Below are positions 38,650 through 47,946 of a DNA stretch of 64,000 nt, one piece after another. The notes beneath the pieces were generated by a model. That model was not told the origin of the DNA, did not search any database, and saw only the letters and a list, made by a program, of their open reading frames with translations. The first letter of the stretch is position 1. Every line of letters starts with the position of its first letter. The position numbers and the translations under genes were made by a program. The stretch is from an uncultured Eubacterium sp. (GTDB taxonomy: Bacteria; Bacillota; Clostridia; Lachnospirales; Lachnospiraceae): NCBI GenBank assembly GCA_910584595.1, contig CAJUBQ010000013.1, forward strand, positions 1 through 64,000, given 5' to 3'.

Positions 38650-39798
38650 TTACTCAATCATAATTTCCTTGATAGAAATCTTCTTGATTTTTTCGGAATA
38701 TACATACATCAGAATTTCATAAATCGCAATAAAAACAACAAGTGAAATAACCATAACAGGAAAGTCAAATTCATATGCAGGTATACCCTCAAAATCCTTG
38801 AATATTATATCAACCGTAAGCCTTAACAACCCGTACTGATATACTGTTCCGATTGCAAAACCAATATATGACATTGGCCTGTAACCGCCCAGAATTGCCC
38901 TGCAACATTCTTTTTGCGTATAGCCGAATACCCTCATCATGGCAATAGTTTTTGTGTTTCCATTTATTACTGTAGTTATAGCGAGAAACAGAGTTGTAAA
39001 CGCTAATACAAGTCCGATGACTAACATCATCACACCCATCATTTCACTTGATAAATCTTTCATACTAAACGACATTTGTGTCATAGCTGAAAAGCAAAAC
39101 GAAGCAAAAATAATGAAAAATACAAGTGTCTTTTTAGTTTTCAGGGTACTCCTTTTCAAATCCTCTACAAATGATAACTCTCTGTCTTTTTCGATTCTGT
39201 GTTTTGGAGTTTTAGAAGCAGTTTGAAGATCATCTTTCAAAAGCAGCAACACGGCCTTTTTTAGTTTGTAGCATGCATAATAAACAGAAAGCACCGAAAA
39301 GCATACTGTCGGCAAAATCACGAAATAAAGCAAAATGCTCGGATGAAAATTTATGGTTATCTCAGGAAGCATTTTATCTTTATTTTGCAGGGTGTAAAAC
39401 CATGGCATTAAAAGAAATGCTCCTGCATATCCGATTGCGGTTCCAATAAAAGTACTAATTCCGAATACCCAAAAGTCTTTTGCGATTTTAAGATTTGAAT
39501 ATCCCAACGCCTTTAATATCCCAAGTTCTTTCTTATGTGTGTCGATATAATGCTTAATATAAAAGAACAACATAACAACCGCAGTTAAAAGCAGGCAGCC
39601 GCCGCTTACAAGGCAAACGACTTTTGCGGTAGAAACCTGAGCATTATAAAAAAACATTGACATTTCGGATGATATTTCACCCTCAATTAACCGAATATCA
39701 AAATAAAAGTTCAAAAACATGGTACAAACAAGTACAGCACAACAGGCAATAATGGAAATGCCGATGAGTTTTGAAGCGTTCTTTATTCCAACGACCAT
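38650..39798 (-). CDS. FtsX-like ABC permease
   Basis: A 382-residue membrane protein with an N-terminal helix, an FtsX domain with three helices (KKELGILKALGYSNLKIAKD), and a second membrane part near the C-terminus (IAMMRVFGYTQKECCRAILG). It pairs with the MacB-type ATPase encoded just upstream. ATG at 39798 lies five bases after the ATPase stop with GGGTGG before it; a start overlapping the ATPase gene at 39819 is possible. A complete member of this family is usually near 800 residues with two FtsX units, so this is a short or half-size version. Probably export or sensing of peptides or antimicrobials under the TetR gene. Confidence 0.8.
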   Translation of the reverse strand: MVVGIKNASKLIGISIIACCAVLVCTMFLNFYFDIRLIEGEISSEMSMFFYNAQVSTAKVVCLVSGGCLLLTAVVMLFFYIKHYIDTHKKELGILKALGYSNLKIAKDFWVFGISTFIGTAIGYAGAFLLMPWFYTLQNKDKMLPEITINFHPSILLYFVILPTVCFSVLSVYYACYKLKKAVLLLLKDDLQTASKTPKHRIEKDRELSFVEDLKRSTLKTKKTLVFFIIFASFCFSAMTQMSFSMKDLSSEMMGVMMLVIGLVLAFTTLFLAITTVINGNTKTIAMMRVFGYTQKECCRAILGGYRPMSYIGFAIGTVYQYGLLRLTVDIIFKDFEGIPAYEFDFPVMVISLVVFIAIYEILMYVYSEKIKKISIKEIMIE

Positions 39799-39802
39799 AC
39801 TA

Positions 39803-40495
39803 TCACCACCCAATCTCATAAGCGGTCTTTTGCGTTTCATTTATGTAAACTTCAGATATTTTTCCGCTGTTCATTTTGATAACCGTGTGCGCCATTTCCG
39901 CAATATTCAGATTGTGCGTTACCATTACGATTGTAAAGCCAATTTCCTTTTGAAGTTTGCAGATATAATCAAGCACCTGCCGTCCGGTTTGTTCATCTAA
40001 TGCACCCGTCGGCTCGTCCAGAAATAAAACTCTCGGTCTTTTTGCCAAAGCTCTTGCAACAGATACTCTTTGCTGTTCGCCACCCGAAAGTTCGCTTGGA
40101 TATTTATGTAGTTTTTCTCCGAGCCCTACCGCATTGATAACGGTTTTGTAATCTTTGTTATCTGCTAAGTCAGCACCCATTTTCACATTTTTATCCACGC
40201 TCATATTGGGCAACAGATAATACTGCTGAAAAATAAAACCAACATTTTCTTTACGGAATGAAGTTAGTTCATTATCGGAAAGCGCCGTAATATCCTTTCC
40301 GTCATAAAGCACTTTTCCGCTGTCGGGATGTTCAAGGCCCGAAATTACATTCAAAAAAGTTGACTTGCCCGAACCCGACGCACCGAGAATAACCACAAAA
40401 TCATGATCCTCAATATCAAGACAGATGCCCTTTAATACTTGAAATCTGCTTTCGCCGTTTCCGTATGATTTTATTACATCTCTCGCTTTAATCAT
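39803..40495 (-). CDS. ABC transporter ATPase, MacB/LolD type
   Basis: A 230-residue ATPase. Walker A LGASGSGKSTF (about residues 37-47), Q-loop FIFQQYYLLPNMSVDKNV, signature LSGGEQQRVSVARAL, Walker B VLFLDEPTGALDEQTG and the switch histidine in VMVTHNLNIAE. It energises the FtsX permease. The gene start overlaps the end of the TetR gene by 8 bp, showing translational coupling. Confidence 0.94.
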   Translation of the reverse strand: MIKARDVIKSYGNGESRFQVLKGICLDIEDHDFVVILGASGSGKSTFLNVISGLEHPDSGKVLYDGKDITALSDNELTSFRKENVGFIFQQYYLLPNMSVDKNVKMGADLADNKDYKTVINAVGLGEKLHKYPSELSGGEQQRVSVARALAKRPRVLFLDEPTGALDEQTGRQVLDYICKLQKEIGFTIVMVTHNLNIAEMAHTVIKMNSGKISEVYINETQKTAYEIGW

Positions 40496-41069
40496 TGTTT
40501 TCTTCCTCCTGTATTTTTCTCAAAACGCTCATACACACCTCGGTAATCATTGTACTGATTTCTTCACCTGTAAAGCGGCACATTTTGGTGGCACAAAGCG
40601 ATGCAATCCCATGTGTATATATCCAAAGATGACGATATAGCTTTTTTGCGGACAACTCGCTAATTTCGTAATCTTTCTGGATCGACAAAAGAATATCCTT
40701 ATAACTTTCATCTATTAAAGGAAGCACACCTGATAAGTCTGGAATTTCTTTTTGCTCCGCCATAAAGAGGAGCTGAAAAAGTTTTGGCTCATTAACAGAA
40801 AAGAGGATATATTGTGTACCCACCCCCTTAAAAGAGTGTTCCGCTGTTAATCCTTTATTGACATATTCTTTATACAGAGTTTTAGCAGCTTCGATCATAG
40901 CCTGCTGAACTTCCTCCATATTTTTGAATACAGTAAAAATCGGTCTTGCCGAACTGCCTAGATAGATTCCCAAGGCTCTGGAAGTTAAAGCTTCATATCC
41001 GTCTGTCCTGACAATATTTAATGCGGCTTCAATAATTTCTGCTTTTGTAAATTTTGCTTTCGGTGGCAT
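40488..41069 (-). CDS. TetR family regulator of the ABC operon
   Basis: A 193-residue regulator. The N-terminal HTH reads FTKAEIIEAALNIVRTDGYE and ALTSRALGIYLGSSARPIFT; the rest is a TetR ligand-binding helical domain (WHG-like). GAGGAGG precedes the ATG. It is the first gene of the operon with the ATPase and FtsX permease, and a consensus promoter lies 48 bp upstream, so autoregulation of the exporter is the likely role. Confidence 0.9.
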   Translation of the reverse strand: MPPKAKFTKAEIIEAALNIVRTDGYEALTSRALGIYLGSSARPIFTVFKNMEEVQQAMIEAAKTLYKEYVNKGLTAEHSFKGVGTQYILFSVNEPKLFQLLFMAEQKEIPDLSGVLPLIDESYKDILLSIQKDYEISELSAKKLYRHLWIYTHGIASLCATKMCRFTGEEISTMITEVCMSVLRKIQEEENND

Positions 41070-41116
41070 TTTTACTCCTCCTCAAATTAAATCAAGCGTT
41101 TTGCATCATATGTTTT

Positions 41117-41144
41117 ATTATAATCGAAATCCTCAAAAAGTCAA
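41117..41144 (-). promoter_or_regulatory. Promoter of the TetR-ABC operon
   Basis: Minus strand TTGACT (41144-41139), 16-bp spacer, TATAAT (41122-41117). Confidence 0.7.
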
Positions 41145-41264
41145 TAGGCTGCCTTTGAGAATTATTTTTAGGAATAAAGAGAGCCGACAAACTAAGATTT
41201 CTCACAGAGAGTATCAGAAAAGTCTGAGAAACAGGGTAAGCGTACGAAAGTGCGACTTTCGGTT

Positions 41265-41960
41265 TTACGCTATATATAGGGGAGCGCACAAACGACAAGC
41301 CCCTATTATTTTTTTGAAAAATCCCCCAAGTAAAGTTACACTATCTTGTTTTACCCGTTCATAAAATCTGCGTTCATTTTTGTAATTTTCAATAACCTCT
41401 TTCGAAGGCAATTCTTTATTATATTTATCTAACATTTCCTGATTAATAAGATGCCTTACTTTATCTGGCACATCTTCCATTGATAATTCCATATAGTCAC
41501 AATCAATATCAATCAAATTTCCTTCAAAAAAAGGAATCTTAAAATTAGTAGTTCCATTCTTTTAGCAGCTACTTCATTCTTAAATTCTTGCAGTCTTTCC
41601 CGCTTATTTATATCTTTCTCCATCTTGTCTTTGGTAACTGCAACCTTTTTTTCATCCACAAGAAATGCCAAAACTGGTATTTCCTGACTAACAGCATATC
41701 TATACTCCTTTTGCGTATAACTAATACCTGCATCCTCTCCACCATTTATAATACTTCCATAACAAAATCCCATAATCAAAACATAATAATCCGAATTATC
41801 AATTGACTCTTTGATTTTTCCCACTGTTCCTCATCAGCAGCGCTAAATATTTCCATTCCGACTGGAAATTGATTCATAGAAAGAATAGTATCTTGCACTT
41901 TTTTTCTTTCTTTAAATCCTCATAAGTAGAACTTATAAAAACTTGGTATTTCTTTTCCAT
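41265..41960 (-). pseudogene. DUF4062 protein gene with three frameshifts
   Basis: A good start remains (GGAGAG before ATG at 41960), reading MEKKYQVFISSTYEDLKKEK, the DUF4062 N-terminus. The frame then shifts at an A-run near 41900 (resuming VQDTILSMNQFPVGMEIFSA), again at an A-run near 41820 (resuming KESIDNSDYYVLIMGFCYGS), and again near 41560 (resuming NFKIPFFEGNLIDIDCDYME). DUF4062 domains are TIR-like folds found in defence and signalling proteins; this copy is dead. The downstream domain is not recognisable. Confidence 0.8.
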
Positions 41961-42568
41961 TATAATATCTCTCCATGTATATTTTGTAATAAACCAAACA
42001 CTTTGTTGCTATGTTCCATTCAGGTCTTTGTCACTAATAAATTTACGATTGACTAATCTTTAATATATTACTATGTTTATGGCATACGCCATTTTATATT
42101 TCATCTATCCAAGCCATACTCTTTATTCTGCTTCAGTTAATGTAATGTCACTACTCTTGACACCACAATCATTCATAGTTCCATCCTGCCTTAAACTCTA
42201 TGCAGATTCTAATTTTTGCTCGCCCCTCTCCGCACTCAGACAAAAATCCCTCCTCCTTCCTCTCCTCTTACTTCTCCTTTTCCCCTCTGCAACCCCATCA
42301 GAATCCTCTCTTCCCTCTGGTTTCATGTCCTGTTTAGCCATGAAACTAACTCACAGAATTCTCATAAATACTGCATTTAGAAGCAATTTCCTCTGTATTA
42401 CACACTTTTCTACACAACTACTGCATCCTTTTTCTCCCTCTTTTCCATCCCTCTCACTTCTGCCTTTTTAAGCCGAAAAAAGCTACAACCCCAGTATTTT
42501 CAAGGGTTTAAGGTGGATTAGGAAGAAGCTCTTTTAACCCAAGGTCTTATATTTTTATTTATATCCGC
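41961..42568. other. No supported gene
   Basis: A T- and C-rich stretch on the plus strand. A long plus-strand frame at 42073-42471 has low-complexity Ser/Leu/Pro composition, no ribosome site and no family similarity. No RNA gene is recognised. Confidence 0.6.
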
Positions 42569-42790
42569 TCAGCAAAAATTATAATCTGCCGTCAGCAAAA
42601 AAAAGTTTTGCAGGAACAATATTTTTGAATGTATCACTTTTGTACGATAGCCGCCTGTCCTGTCCGAAAGATACCAAATCTCTGTGGTATTTTCGTTTAT
42701 CTGAAAACCCTTACAAAAAGCGTCAATAATTTTGGCTGTGTTGCTTTTGTTCTGCGGACGTGCAGCGCCGCTAATAATTGTTAAGTGCAT
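42569..42790 (-). pseudogene. Flavodoxin/FMN-reductase-like gene, truncated
   Basis: GGGAGG precedes an ATG at 42790 and the first 44 residues (MHLTIISGAARPQNKSNTAK, then IIDAFCKGFQ and EIWYLSDR) match the phosphate-binding start of NADPH-dependent FMN reductases. After that the sequence departs from the fold and stops at 73 codons, about one third of the normal length. The start overlaps the end of the flavodoxin-like gene at 42781 by 10 bp, so the two were an operon. Confidence 0.7.
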
Positions 42791-43248
42791 AACGATACCT
42801 CCCTACATTTTTCAACAGGAAATGCGCCTATGCTTATTCCATCTAAATTCAAGGCAAACCGACCTAACCAGTGTTCCATGTACTCTGCATCCGCAATGCC
42901 GAAGTATACAAGTCCAAACCGGTACTTCTTTTCATAGCGTGGGACGTGGCGCATCTGCCCGTCTACAATATTCTTTGCCTTATAGCTGATAAATCCTAAC
43001 GAAGTATCAGAAATAATAATTGTTGTGTCATGCTGCAAGCAGGCTTTCAAAATCTGCTCATAATCATCTTTCACTGCACAAACGCCCGACGTCCTTAACC
43101 AGCAGGCATTATACCCGATACAAGGTATTATTTTCATTTTCGCAGTATGGAAAATGGTATGTACAGGTGTTTTCGCTGATAAATGTCGGATTGCGTCTTT
43201 CACCGCCAGATCATCTTCCTCTAAAGTGTTTATAATCAATAAGCTCAT
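42781..43248 (-). CDS. Flavodoxin-like / iron-sulfur flavoprotein-type protein
   Basis: A 155-residue protein. KIIPCIGYNACWLRTSGVCA followed by VKDDYEQILK matches the cysteine motif and Asp-Asp turn of NADPH-dependent FMN reductase and iron-sulfur flavoproteins, after an N-terminal strand-loop-helix (LLIINTLEEDDLAVKDAIRH). IIISDTSLGFISYKAKNIVD is the second flavin-binding loop. GGAGG precedes the ATG. The protein is shorter than classical members (about 180-200) and its partner gene downstream is broken; whether it is still functional is open. Confidence 0.7.
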   Translation of the reverse strand: MSLLIINTLEEDDLAVKDAIRHLSAKTPVHTIFHTAKMKIIPCIGYNACWLRTSGVCAVKDDYEQILKACLQHDTTIIISDTSLGFISYKAKNIVDGQMRHVPRYEKKYRFGLVYFGIADAEYMEHWLGRFALNLDGISIGAFPVEKCREVSLCT

Positions 43249-43283
43249 TTCTTCCTCCGATTTTTCTTTGTATGCATCATCCC

Positions 43284-43643
43284 CTACTCGGCATATAGTT
43301 CTAAAAATGATGTTATTTTCCCATGAGTATATTCGCCCTCAATCAGCCCAAATTCTGGGTCATAATATTTATTATCATACAATAGCGTCCAATGCGTATA
43401 TCCCGCATCTGTATGAACCGTCAGAATCGAATACTTGTAGGGAACAGGATTCTTCTTGGAAATCCTTTTATTTCTTTCAGCGTGTCCAATGCCGTAAACA
43501 TCAAGTATCTCTATCAGTTGACCGATACTCGTAGCTCCGTCAGTTTTCATATCCTTTATTACTTCCTCAACGCTTTTCCCTGCAATCATGGCAATACACG
43601 CCTGTCCGCACGTAGAAAAAGTAGGCTGCATAATTAACTTCAT
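43284..43643 (-). CDS. C39-like cysteine peptidase domain protein
   Basis: A 119-residue single-domain protein. QPTFSTCGQACIAMIAG carries the oxyanion Gln (about Q6) and catalytic Cys (about C12) of papain-like C39 peptidases, followed by the conserved helix; the catalytic His and Asp fit YTHWTLLYDNKYYDPEFG. C39 peptidases cut leader peptides after double glycine, but stand-alone domains of this size can have other roles. No transporter or bacteriocin gene is adjacent. GGGGG precedes the ATG. Confidence 0.75.
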   Translation of the reverse strand: MKLIMQPTFSTCGQACIAMIAGKSVEEVIKDMKTDGATSIGQLIEILDVYGIGHAERNKRISKKNPVPYKYSILTVHTDAGYTHWTLLYDNKYYDPEFGLIEGEYTHGKITSFLELYAE

Positions 43644-43663
43644 CTATCATTCCCCCTCGTAAT

Positions 43664-44398
43664 TTATGAAAAATTTGTAAAGCTTTTTGTCTTGGAAACG
43701 CTGTCCACATGGATATATACATCCATACAGGTAACGCTTCCTTTTTCATAAACATACTCAAAACAGGATAAAACATCCTCCTTCGGTTCTTCACAAAATC
43801 CATTTGCGGCTAAATACTCCATTATTTTTTTATAACCGCCACGGATACGGTCTACCGCCATAAAAGGGTGATAAATTGTTATCACTGCATAGTCGGCTTC
43901 TTTTTGAACAGCATATTCCACTCCCGGATATTTTGTTTCAAATCCTTCCGGCAGAATATAAGCTGCCACGTATCCGTGAATGCCAAATCTGGTAGTCATC
44001 TCAGGCGGGACAAACGGGAAATCCCATCCAATCCTCATTGCATTCGGCGAAACTTTCAGCAGACCAGACCGCCGTGCCCAGTTTTCCATATATGCATTTA
44101 CATCATCTTCCGGATTCGGTGAGAGCATTACATATCTTGCCATCTGAAATGCTTCTACCTTTTTTACAACTATTTCTGAATAAACTGCATCACCGGCACT
44201 CATATCTTCCTTGACCAAAGCGTCCAGTTTACAGGCAAACAAATCGCTTAAAGCCACGATCTTATCCAGTTCGGGAATCGCTTCATCTGCCTCCCATTTC
44301 GATATTGTCTGGCGGGAAACAGACATCATTTCAGCTAACTGTTCCTGTGTAATCTTCTTCTGCTTCCTCAAATGTTGAATGTTTGGTCCTAAATTCAT
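43664..44398 (-). CDS. XRE regulator with GyrI-like effector domain
   Basis: A 244-residue protein. Residues about 4-60 are an XRE helix-turn-helix (LRKQKKITQEQLAEMMSVSR; QTISKWEADEAIPELDKIVA). Residues about 85-240 resemble a GyrI-like/AraC effector-binding domain (ARYVMLSPNPEDDVNAYMEN; GYVAAYILPEGFETKYPGVE), which often binds small lipophilic compounds. The second ATG (44398) lies nine bases from GGAGG and is preferred to the one at 44404. It lies 20 bp upstream of the C39-like gene in the same direction and may control it. Confidence 0.85.
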   Translation of the reverse strand: MNLGPNIQHLRKQKKITQEQLAEMMSVSRQTISKWEADEAIPELDKIVALSDLFACKLDALVKEDMSAGDAVYSEIVVKKVEAFQMARYVMLSPNPEDDVNAYMENWARRSGLLKVSPNAMRIGWDFPFVPPEMTTRFGIHGYVAAYILPEGFETKYPGVEYAVQKEADYAVITIYHPFMAVDRIRGGYKKIMEYLAANGFCEEPKEDVLSCFEYVYEKGSVTCMDVYIHVDSVSKTKSFTNFS

Positions 44399-44511
44399 AA
44401 TCATTTTCCTCCATTTATGTTGATGACATATTTAATTTACTGTTTGAATATAACAGAGTAATAAAGGAAATTCTACCATACCAAAAGCAACATTCAAGGA
44501 GATAATGTCAA

Positions 44512-44870
44512 CTAACGGTTTACATCATCATTTTTCTCCTTCATAAACCAGTGCATACCATAATCGCCAAGCCAGTTTATTGTTGCCACTGCCCTGTCTT
44601 TATGGCGTACAATGAAGGACTTTGTGCTGTTCCTAATGGCAGGGTTCATCTGTTCCTCCGCAGGGCAGCTCCAGCCTACAGATGCGAATAATTCTGAAAA
44701 TTCTACCGCCCGCATATCCTGACTCACTGTATAATAATCAATGTCAAGTGCCCGCAAAATCCTTAATTCCCTGATTTTCCTTTCTTCAAGACATTGAATA
44801 TATCCCTCATAACCGGAAAGGTTCTTTTCTTTTCCATACCCCTGTGCGGTATGATAATCGATAACAGCAT
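44512..44870 (-). pseudogene. GNAT-like gene fragment
   Basis: A minus-strand open frame without a start reads YGKEKNLSGYEGYIQCLEER then KIRELRILRALDIDYYTVSQ, followed by EFSELFASVGWSCPAEEQMN, SFIVRHKDRAVATINWLGDY and GMHWFMKE. The second part matches the N-terminal half of GNAT acetyltransferases and ends where the acetyl-CoA motif should begin. The first part is not recognised. It looks like a fusion of two gene remnants. Confidence 0.6.
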
Positions 44871-45107
44871 TCAGCCTGTAAATGCACCATTTTCAGCAAA
44901 GATGTTACATATAAGCTTTTTCTTTTTGTAATGCCCTATTCCCCAACCATATTTATTTCCATAGGGAAAAACAACTTTTTTTTCTGTGTCAAAAGAAGAT
45001 GCTAACCATTCATTAAGTAAGGAAAATCTTTCTGCATTTTCGCCACAAAATTTTGTCATTTTTTCTATGCTGGGTGTTTCTTGTTTATTGAGCATTCTCT
45101 CGTACAT
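44871..45107 (-). pseudogene. DUF3788 gene, 3' end lost
   Basis: AGGAGG precedes the ATG at 45107; the 78 codons (MYERMLNKQETPSIEKMTKF, then FCGENAERFSLLNEWLASSF and VVFPYGNKYGWGIGHYKKKK) match the N-terminal half of DUF3788 proteins. The frame stops at the junction with the GNAT-like fragment, about half the family length. Function of DUF3788 is unknown. Confidence 0.65.
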
Positions 45108-45330
45108 AAATACCTCCTTTTCGTCTTTGTCTTCTATGCTGCAAGATGTTTCTGCGTATCCTCCGTCATATACTGACCAAGATATTCGTCCCGGTGCGGC
45201 ATTGCAATATGGAGCTTCCTGTATAATGTAAAGCATCAGGAGGTTGACCAAAAAAGATACCTCAGGTAAATTTAGATAGTTACTGACCTGCCAGTTGGTA
45301 AAAATCTAAAGAATACGAGAGGTACTTAAA

Positions 45331-46770
45331 ATGAATGGTAAATCTAAAACAGCAAAAAATCAAGCAAATACAAAAAATAAGATTGAAAATATCGTGTCAA
45401 AAGAGGAGCTGGACAAAAAAATAGAGTCTGTGATGAAAAAACTGAAATCATCCACATGGAGGGAACTTGAAACAAATGGGAAATTTACAAAAAATGACAA
45501 GCTGACATTCATCAGCGATGAAATGCTGATAATCGGATGTGATATAGGCTGCGAGACACATTATATAAGGGCAGTTGACGCAAGAGGCCGTGAACTCAGC
45601 AGGGGCGCATTCGCATTCAGTAATAATTCAGAAGGTTTCGAGAGCGCAAAACAATGGGCGCTGGAACTGGCGGCAGCAAACGGCAAGAAGCAGATCGTGC
45701 TCGGCCTTGAGCCGACAGGGCATTACTGGTTCTGCCTTGCTGCATGGATGGTTTCCAACGGGATAAGCGTTGTACAGGTCAACCCTTATGCGGTAAAGCA
45801 GACAAAAGAAATTGAGGACAACAGCCAGAGGAAAGATGACAGAAAAGACCCAAAGCTGATAGCGAACCTTGTGAAAGACGGGAATTACGGGATGCCATAC
45901 CTTCCACAGGGGGTGTATGCGGACCTGAGGCGGCTTTCCATGTTCAGGGATCAGCTGACAGAAGACCGTGTGCGGGATATCAACAGGCTGCACCGGGAGT
46001 TAAAGATTTATTTTCCAGAATACCAGGAAGCGTTTGGAAAACTGGACGGGGCATTTACATTGGAAGTCTTAAAAAAGGCGCCGTTTCCGGAAGATATCCT
46101 GGCGCTTGGGGAAGATGGCCTGAAAGAAATCTGGCGTGCGGCAAAGCTGAAAGGGGCCAGTTACAGCAAAGCAGGCAGGATCATCCGTTATGCCGGGGAA
46201 AGCGTAGGGCTGACGGATGGGACGGAAGCCGGGAAAAGGGCAGTCAGATGGTTTGCGGAAAAAATTATGGAGATTTCCAGGCAGATGAAGGAAGTGGAAG
46301 ACACGCTGCATGAAAAATGCATGGAGATGCCATGTGCAGAAAACATACTGGAAATGCCTGGCATAGGGGAAAAAATCCTGTCGGGGATATTAGCGGAAAT
46401 GGGAGATATTGACAGGTTTGATGATGTGAGGGAGATCCAGAAGCTGAGCGGGATGGGCCTTGTGGCATGCAGTTCCGGGAAACATAAAGTGGAAACAAAG
46501 ATCAGCCACAGGGGGCGCAAAAAACTCAGGTGCTGGCTGTTCCAGGCGGCCAAGTCCGCAGTGGCACACTCGGCGGAATTCAAAACACTGCATATGTATT
46601 ACACGACAAGGGCAGACAATCCATTGAAGAAAATGCAGTCGCTGATTGTGATAGCCTGCAAGATCCTGAGGGTGTTTTATGCGATCCTGAAACATGGGAC
46701 AGAATATGATCCGGAAAAGATGATGAAGGAAATTAAACATCCAGCAGCAGGAAAGGACGCAGTGGCATAA
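45331..46770 (+). CDS. IS110-family DEDD transposase/recombinase
   Basis: A 479-residue recombinase. A 60-residue lysine-rich extension precedes the RuvC-like DEDD domain: IIGCDIGCETHY (D71), VLGLEPTGHYW (E127) and QRKDDRKDPKLIA (D170, D173). A coiled-coil linker follows, then the C-terminal Transposase_20 domain (ILEMPGIGEKILSGILAEMG) with the serine segment VACSSGKHKVETKISHRGRK. All residues needed for activity appear present. IS110 recombinases are guided by a bridge RNA encoded in a non-coding end of the element. The ATG is 61 residues before the first motif; ribosome site GAGAGG. Confidence 0.93.
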   Translation: MNGKSKTAKNQANTKNKIENIVSKEELDKKIESVMKKLKSSTWRELETNGKFTKNDKLTFISDEMLIIGCDIGCETHYIRAVDARGRELSRGAFAFSNNSEGFESAKQWALELAAANGKKQIVLGLEPTGHYWFCLAAWMVSNGISVVQVNPYAVKQTKEIEDNSQRKDDRKDPKLIANLVKDGNYGMPYLPQGVYADLRRLSMFRDQLTEDRVRDINRLHRELKIYFPEYQEAFGKLDGAFTLEVLKKAPFPEDILALGEDGLKEIWRAAKLKGASYSKAGRIIRYAGESVGLTDGTEAGKRAVRWFAEKIMEISRQMKEVEDTLHEKCMEMPCAENILEMPGIGEKILSGILAEMGDIDRFDDVREIQKLSGMGLVACSSGKHKVETKISHRGRKKLRCWLFQAAKSAVAHSAEFKTLHMYYTTRADNPLKKMQSLIVIACKILRVFYAILKHGTEYDPEKMMKEIKHPAAGKDAVA

Positions 46771-47289
46771 ATGTTCAGACAGGATAAAAGAAAAACGGAA
46801 AGAACATAATCCATATGTACAGTTCCAGAGCCCTGGCAGGAACCTTCCTGTGGTGCAGAGATCTGCCAGGGTTCTGGAAAAGAAACCCGTTCATGATGGC
46901 GTTGCAGCAACGGCATCCACAGCAGAAGTCTGCCAGCGTCTAAAAATGGCACAGCACCCACTGACAGAGTCAGTGCCATTGAAGATCAGGCAGGGTTGGT
47001 AATTAATTAATAAACAGGAAAAACAAGAGCCGCAGCTGGCAGGAGTGTTCACCGTGGGGCTTAGACCCCGTCAAGGAGCTTAGCCGGCACCCGGTGTATG
47101 GACAGGCGGGACGAAGGAAGTTGGAACATGATTCCATTAGACACGGAAGGTTCGCCGCTATAGCTGTCAGGGCACACATGGCATTTATAATTATAGTACA
47201 AAGGATGCTTTATTAGTGTACCTTATTATAGCTGTTCAGTACAAGATACTATGACTGTCCATCACCATATGCCTTGTTTTTCTGAGGTA
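46771..47289 (+). ncRNA. Candidate bridge-RNA region of the IS110 element
   Basis: About 500 bp with no coding frame but strong local structure. A 15-bp stem CCAGAGCCCTGGCAG/CTGCCAGGGTTCTGG lies near 46825-46880, and a hairpin pairing AATGGCAC with GTCAGTGCCATT lies near 46945-46980. A GC-rich stretch follows near 47045-47110 (CCGTGGGGCTTAGACCCCGT; GCCGGCACCCGGTG). The long non-coding flank on the 3' side suggests the IS1111-like arrangement. The RNA ends are not defined by sequence alone. Confidence 0.45.
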
Positions 47290-47367
47290 AATAATTAGTC
47301 AAAGTCCGAAAAAATAATGATTTAGGACTTGACAGAATAGGAAGGTTTCCGTGCAGTTTAATCCACT

Positions 47368-47946
47368 CTATGACAAACCAAAAGCCAAGCCCCGGCTGTC
47401 CGGTTTCCAAATGCCCTTTTCATTAAATGCACCGCCACGCTTCATATAGTCAATGATTTCAGTATTGGATAGTTTCTCCGCAAGCTCCCAGCGGTTCGGT
47501 GATTTCTCCCTGTGACACCCGAACCCGCAGGAAACGCACCCTGTCCTGTCACATCCGGTAGTATCAAAAACAGGCTTGCCGACATCAGATATCCCCATAT
47601 CCATTGTATTACCCTGCGGCTGTGCTTCCCCAAAATCTGCCGTGACCTCTCCGTACACGTCCGCAATCGGGATATGACTGTTGAAAATATATTCCAATAC
47701 GTCCTGCTCCGTCCAGAATGACATCGGATTACTGATCGGGCTTTTCATGTCAAAACCGTTGCACCCGTTTTTGAGCCAGTTCGTTGTCCGCAGCCTGCTT
47801 TCACTTGCCATCTGCGCCGTCATGGGCATTTTTCCCGTCCTTTTTGCGTAGCCGTGCATGGGGGATTTTTTCATAATGGAACAGCAGTGATCCGCTATTT
47901 CAAAGGGCGCTTCCAAAAAGAATTTGTAGCGCTTCTTGTTATACAT
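47368..47946 (-). pseudogene. PAPS-reductase-like protein, C-terminal part
   Basis: About 190 codons matching the middle and C-terminal parts of phosphoadenosine-phosphosulfate-reductase-family proteins (IbrA-like): HCCSIMKKSPMHGYAKRTGK, MASESRLRTTNWLKNGCNGF, PMSFWTEQDVLEYI and the cysteine cluster TGCDRTGCVSCGFGCH. The N-terminal PP-loop (SGGKDS) is missing and there is no good start. The N-terminal piece survives at 48089-48271. Confidence 0.75.

Larger units (their letters stand above)
45258..47289 (+). mobile_element. IS110-family insertion sequence, probable extent
   Basis: Contains one intact transposase gene (45331-46770), about 70 bp of left flank and about 500 bp of structured right flank. 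The 8-bp words TACCTCAG (45258-45265) and CTGAGGTA (47282-47289) are inverted and may be subterminal repeats; IS110 elements lack classical long terminal repeats and target duplications, so the ends are inferred. Broken genes lie on both sides. Confidence 0.55.

Noticed and set aside
42073..42471. 132-codon plus-strand frame
   Set aside because: Low-complexity Ser/Leu/Pro composition, no ribosome site, in a stretch of decayed DNA.
46188..46979. Minus-strand frames opposite the IS110 transposase
   Set aside because: Antisense shadows of the transposase and its flank; the sense gene has all catalytic residues.
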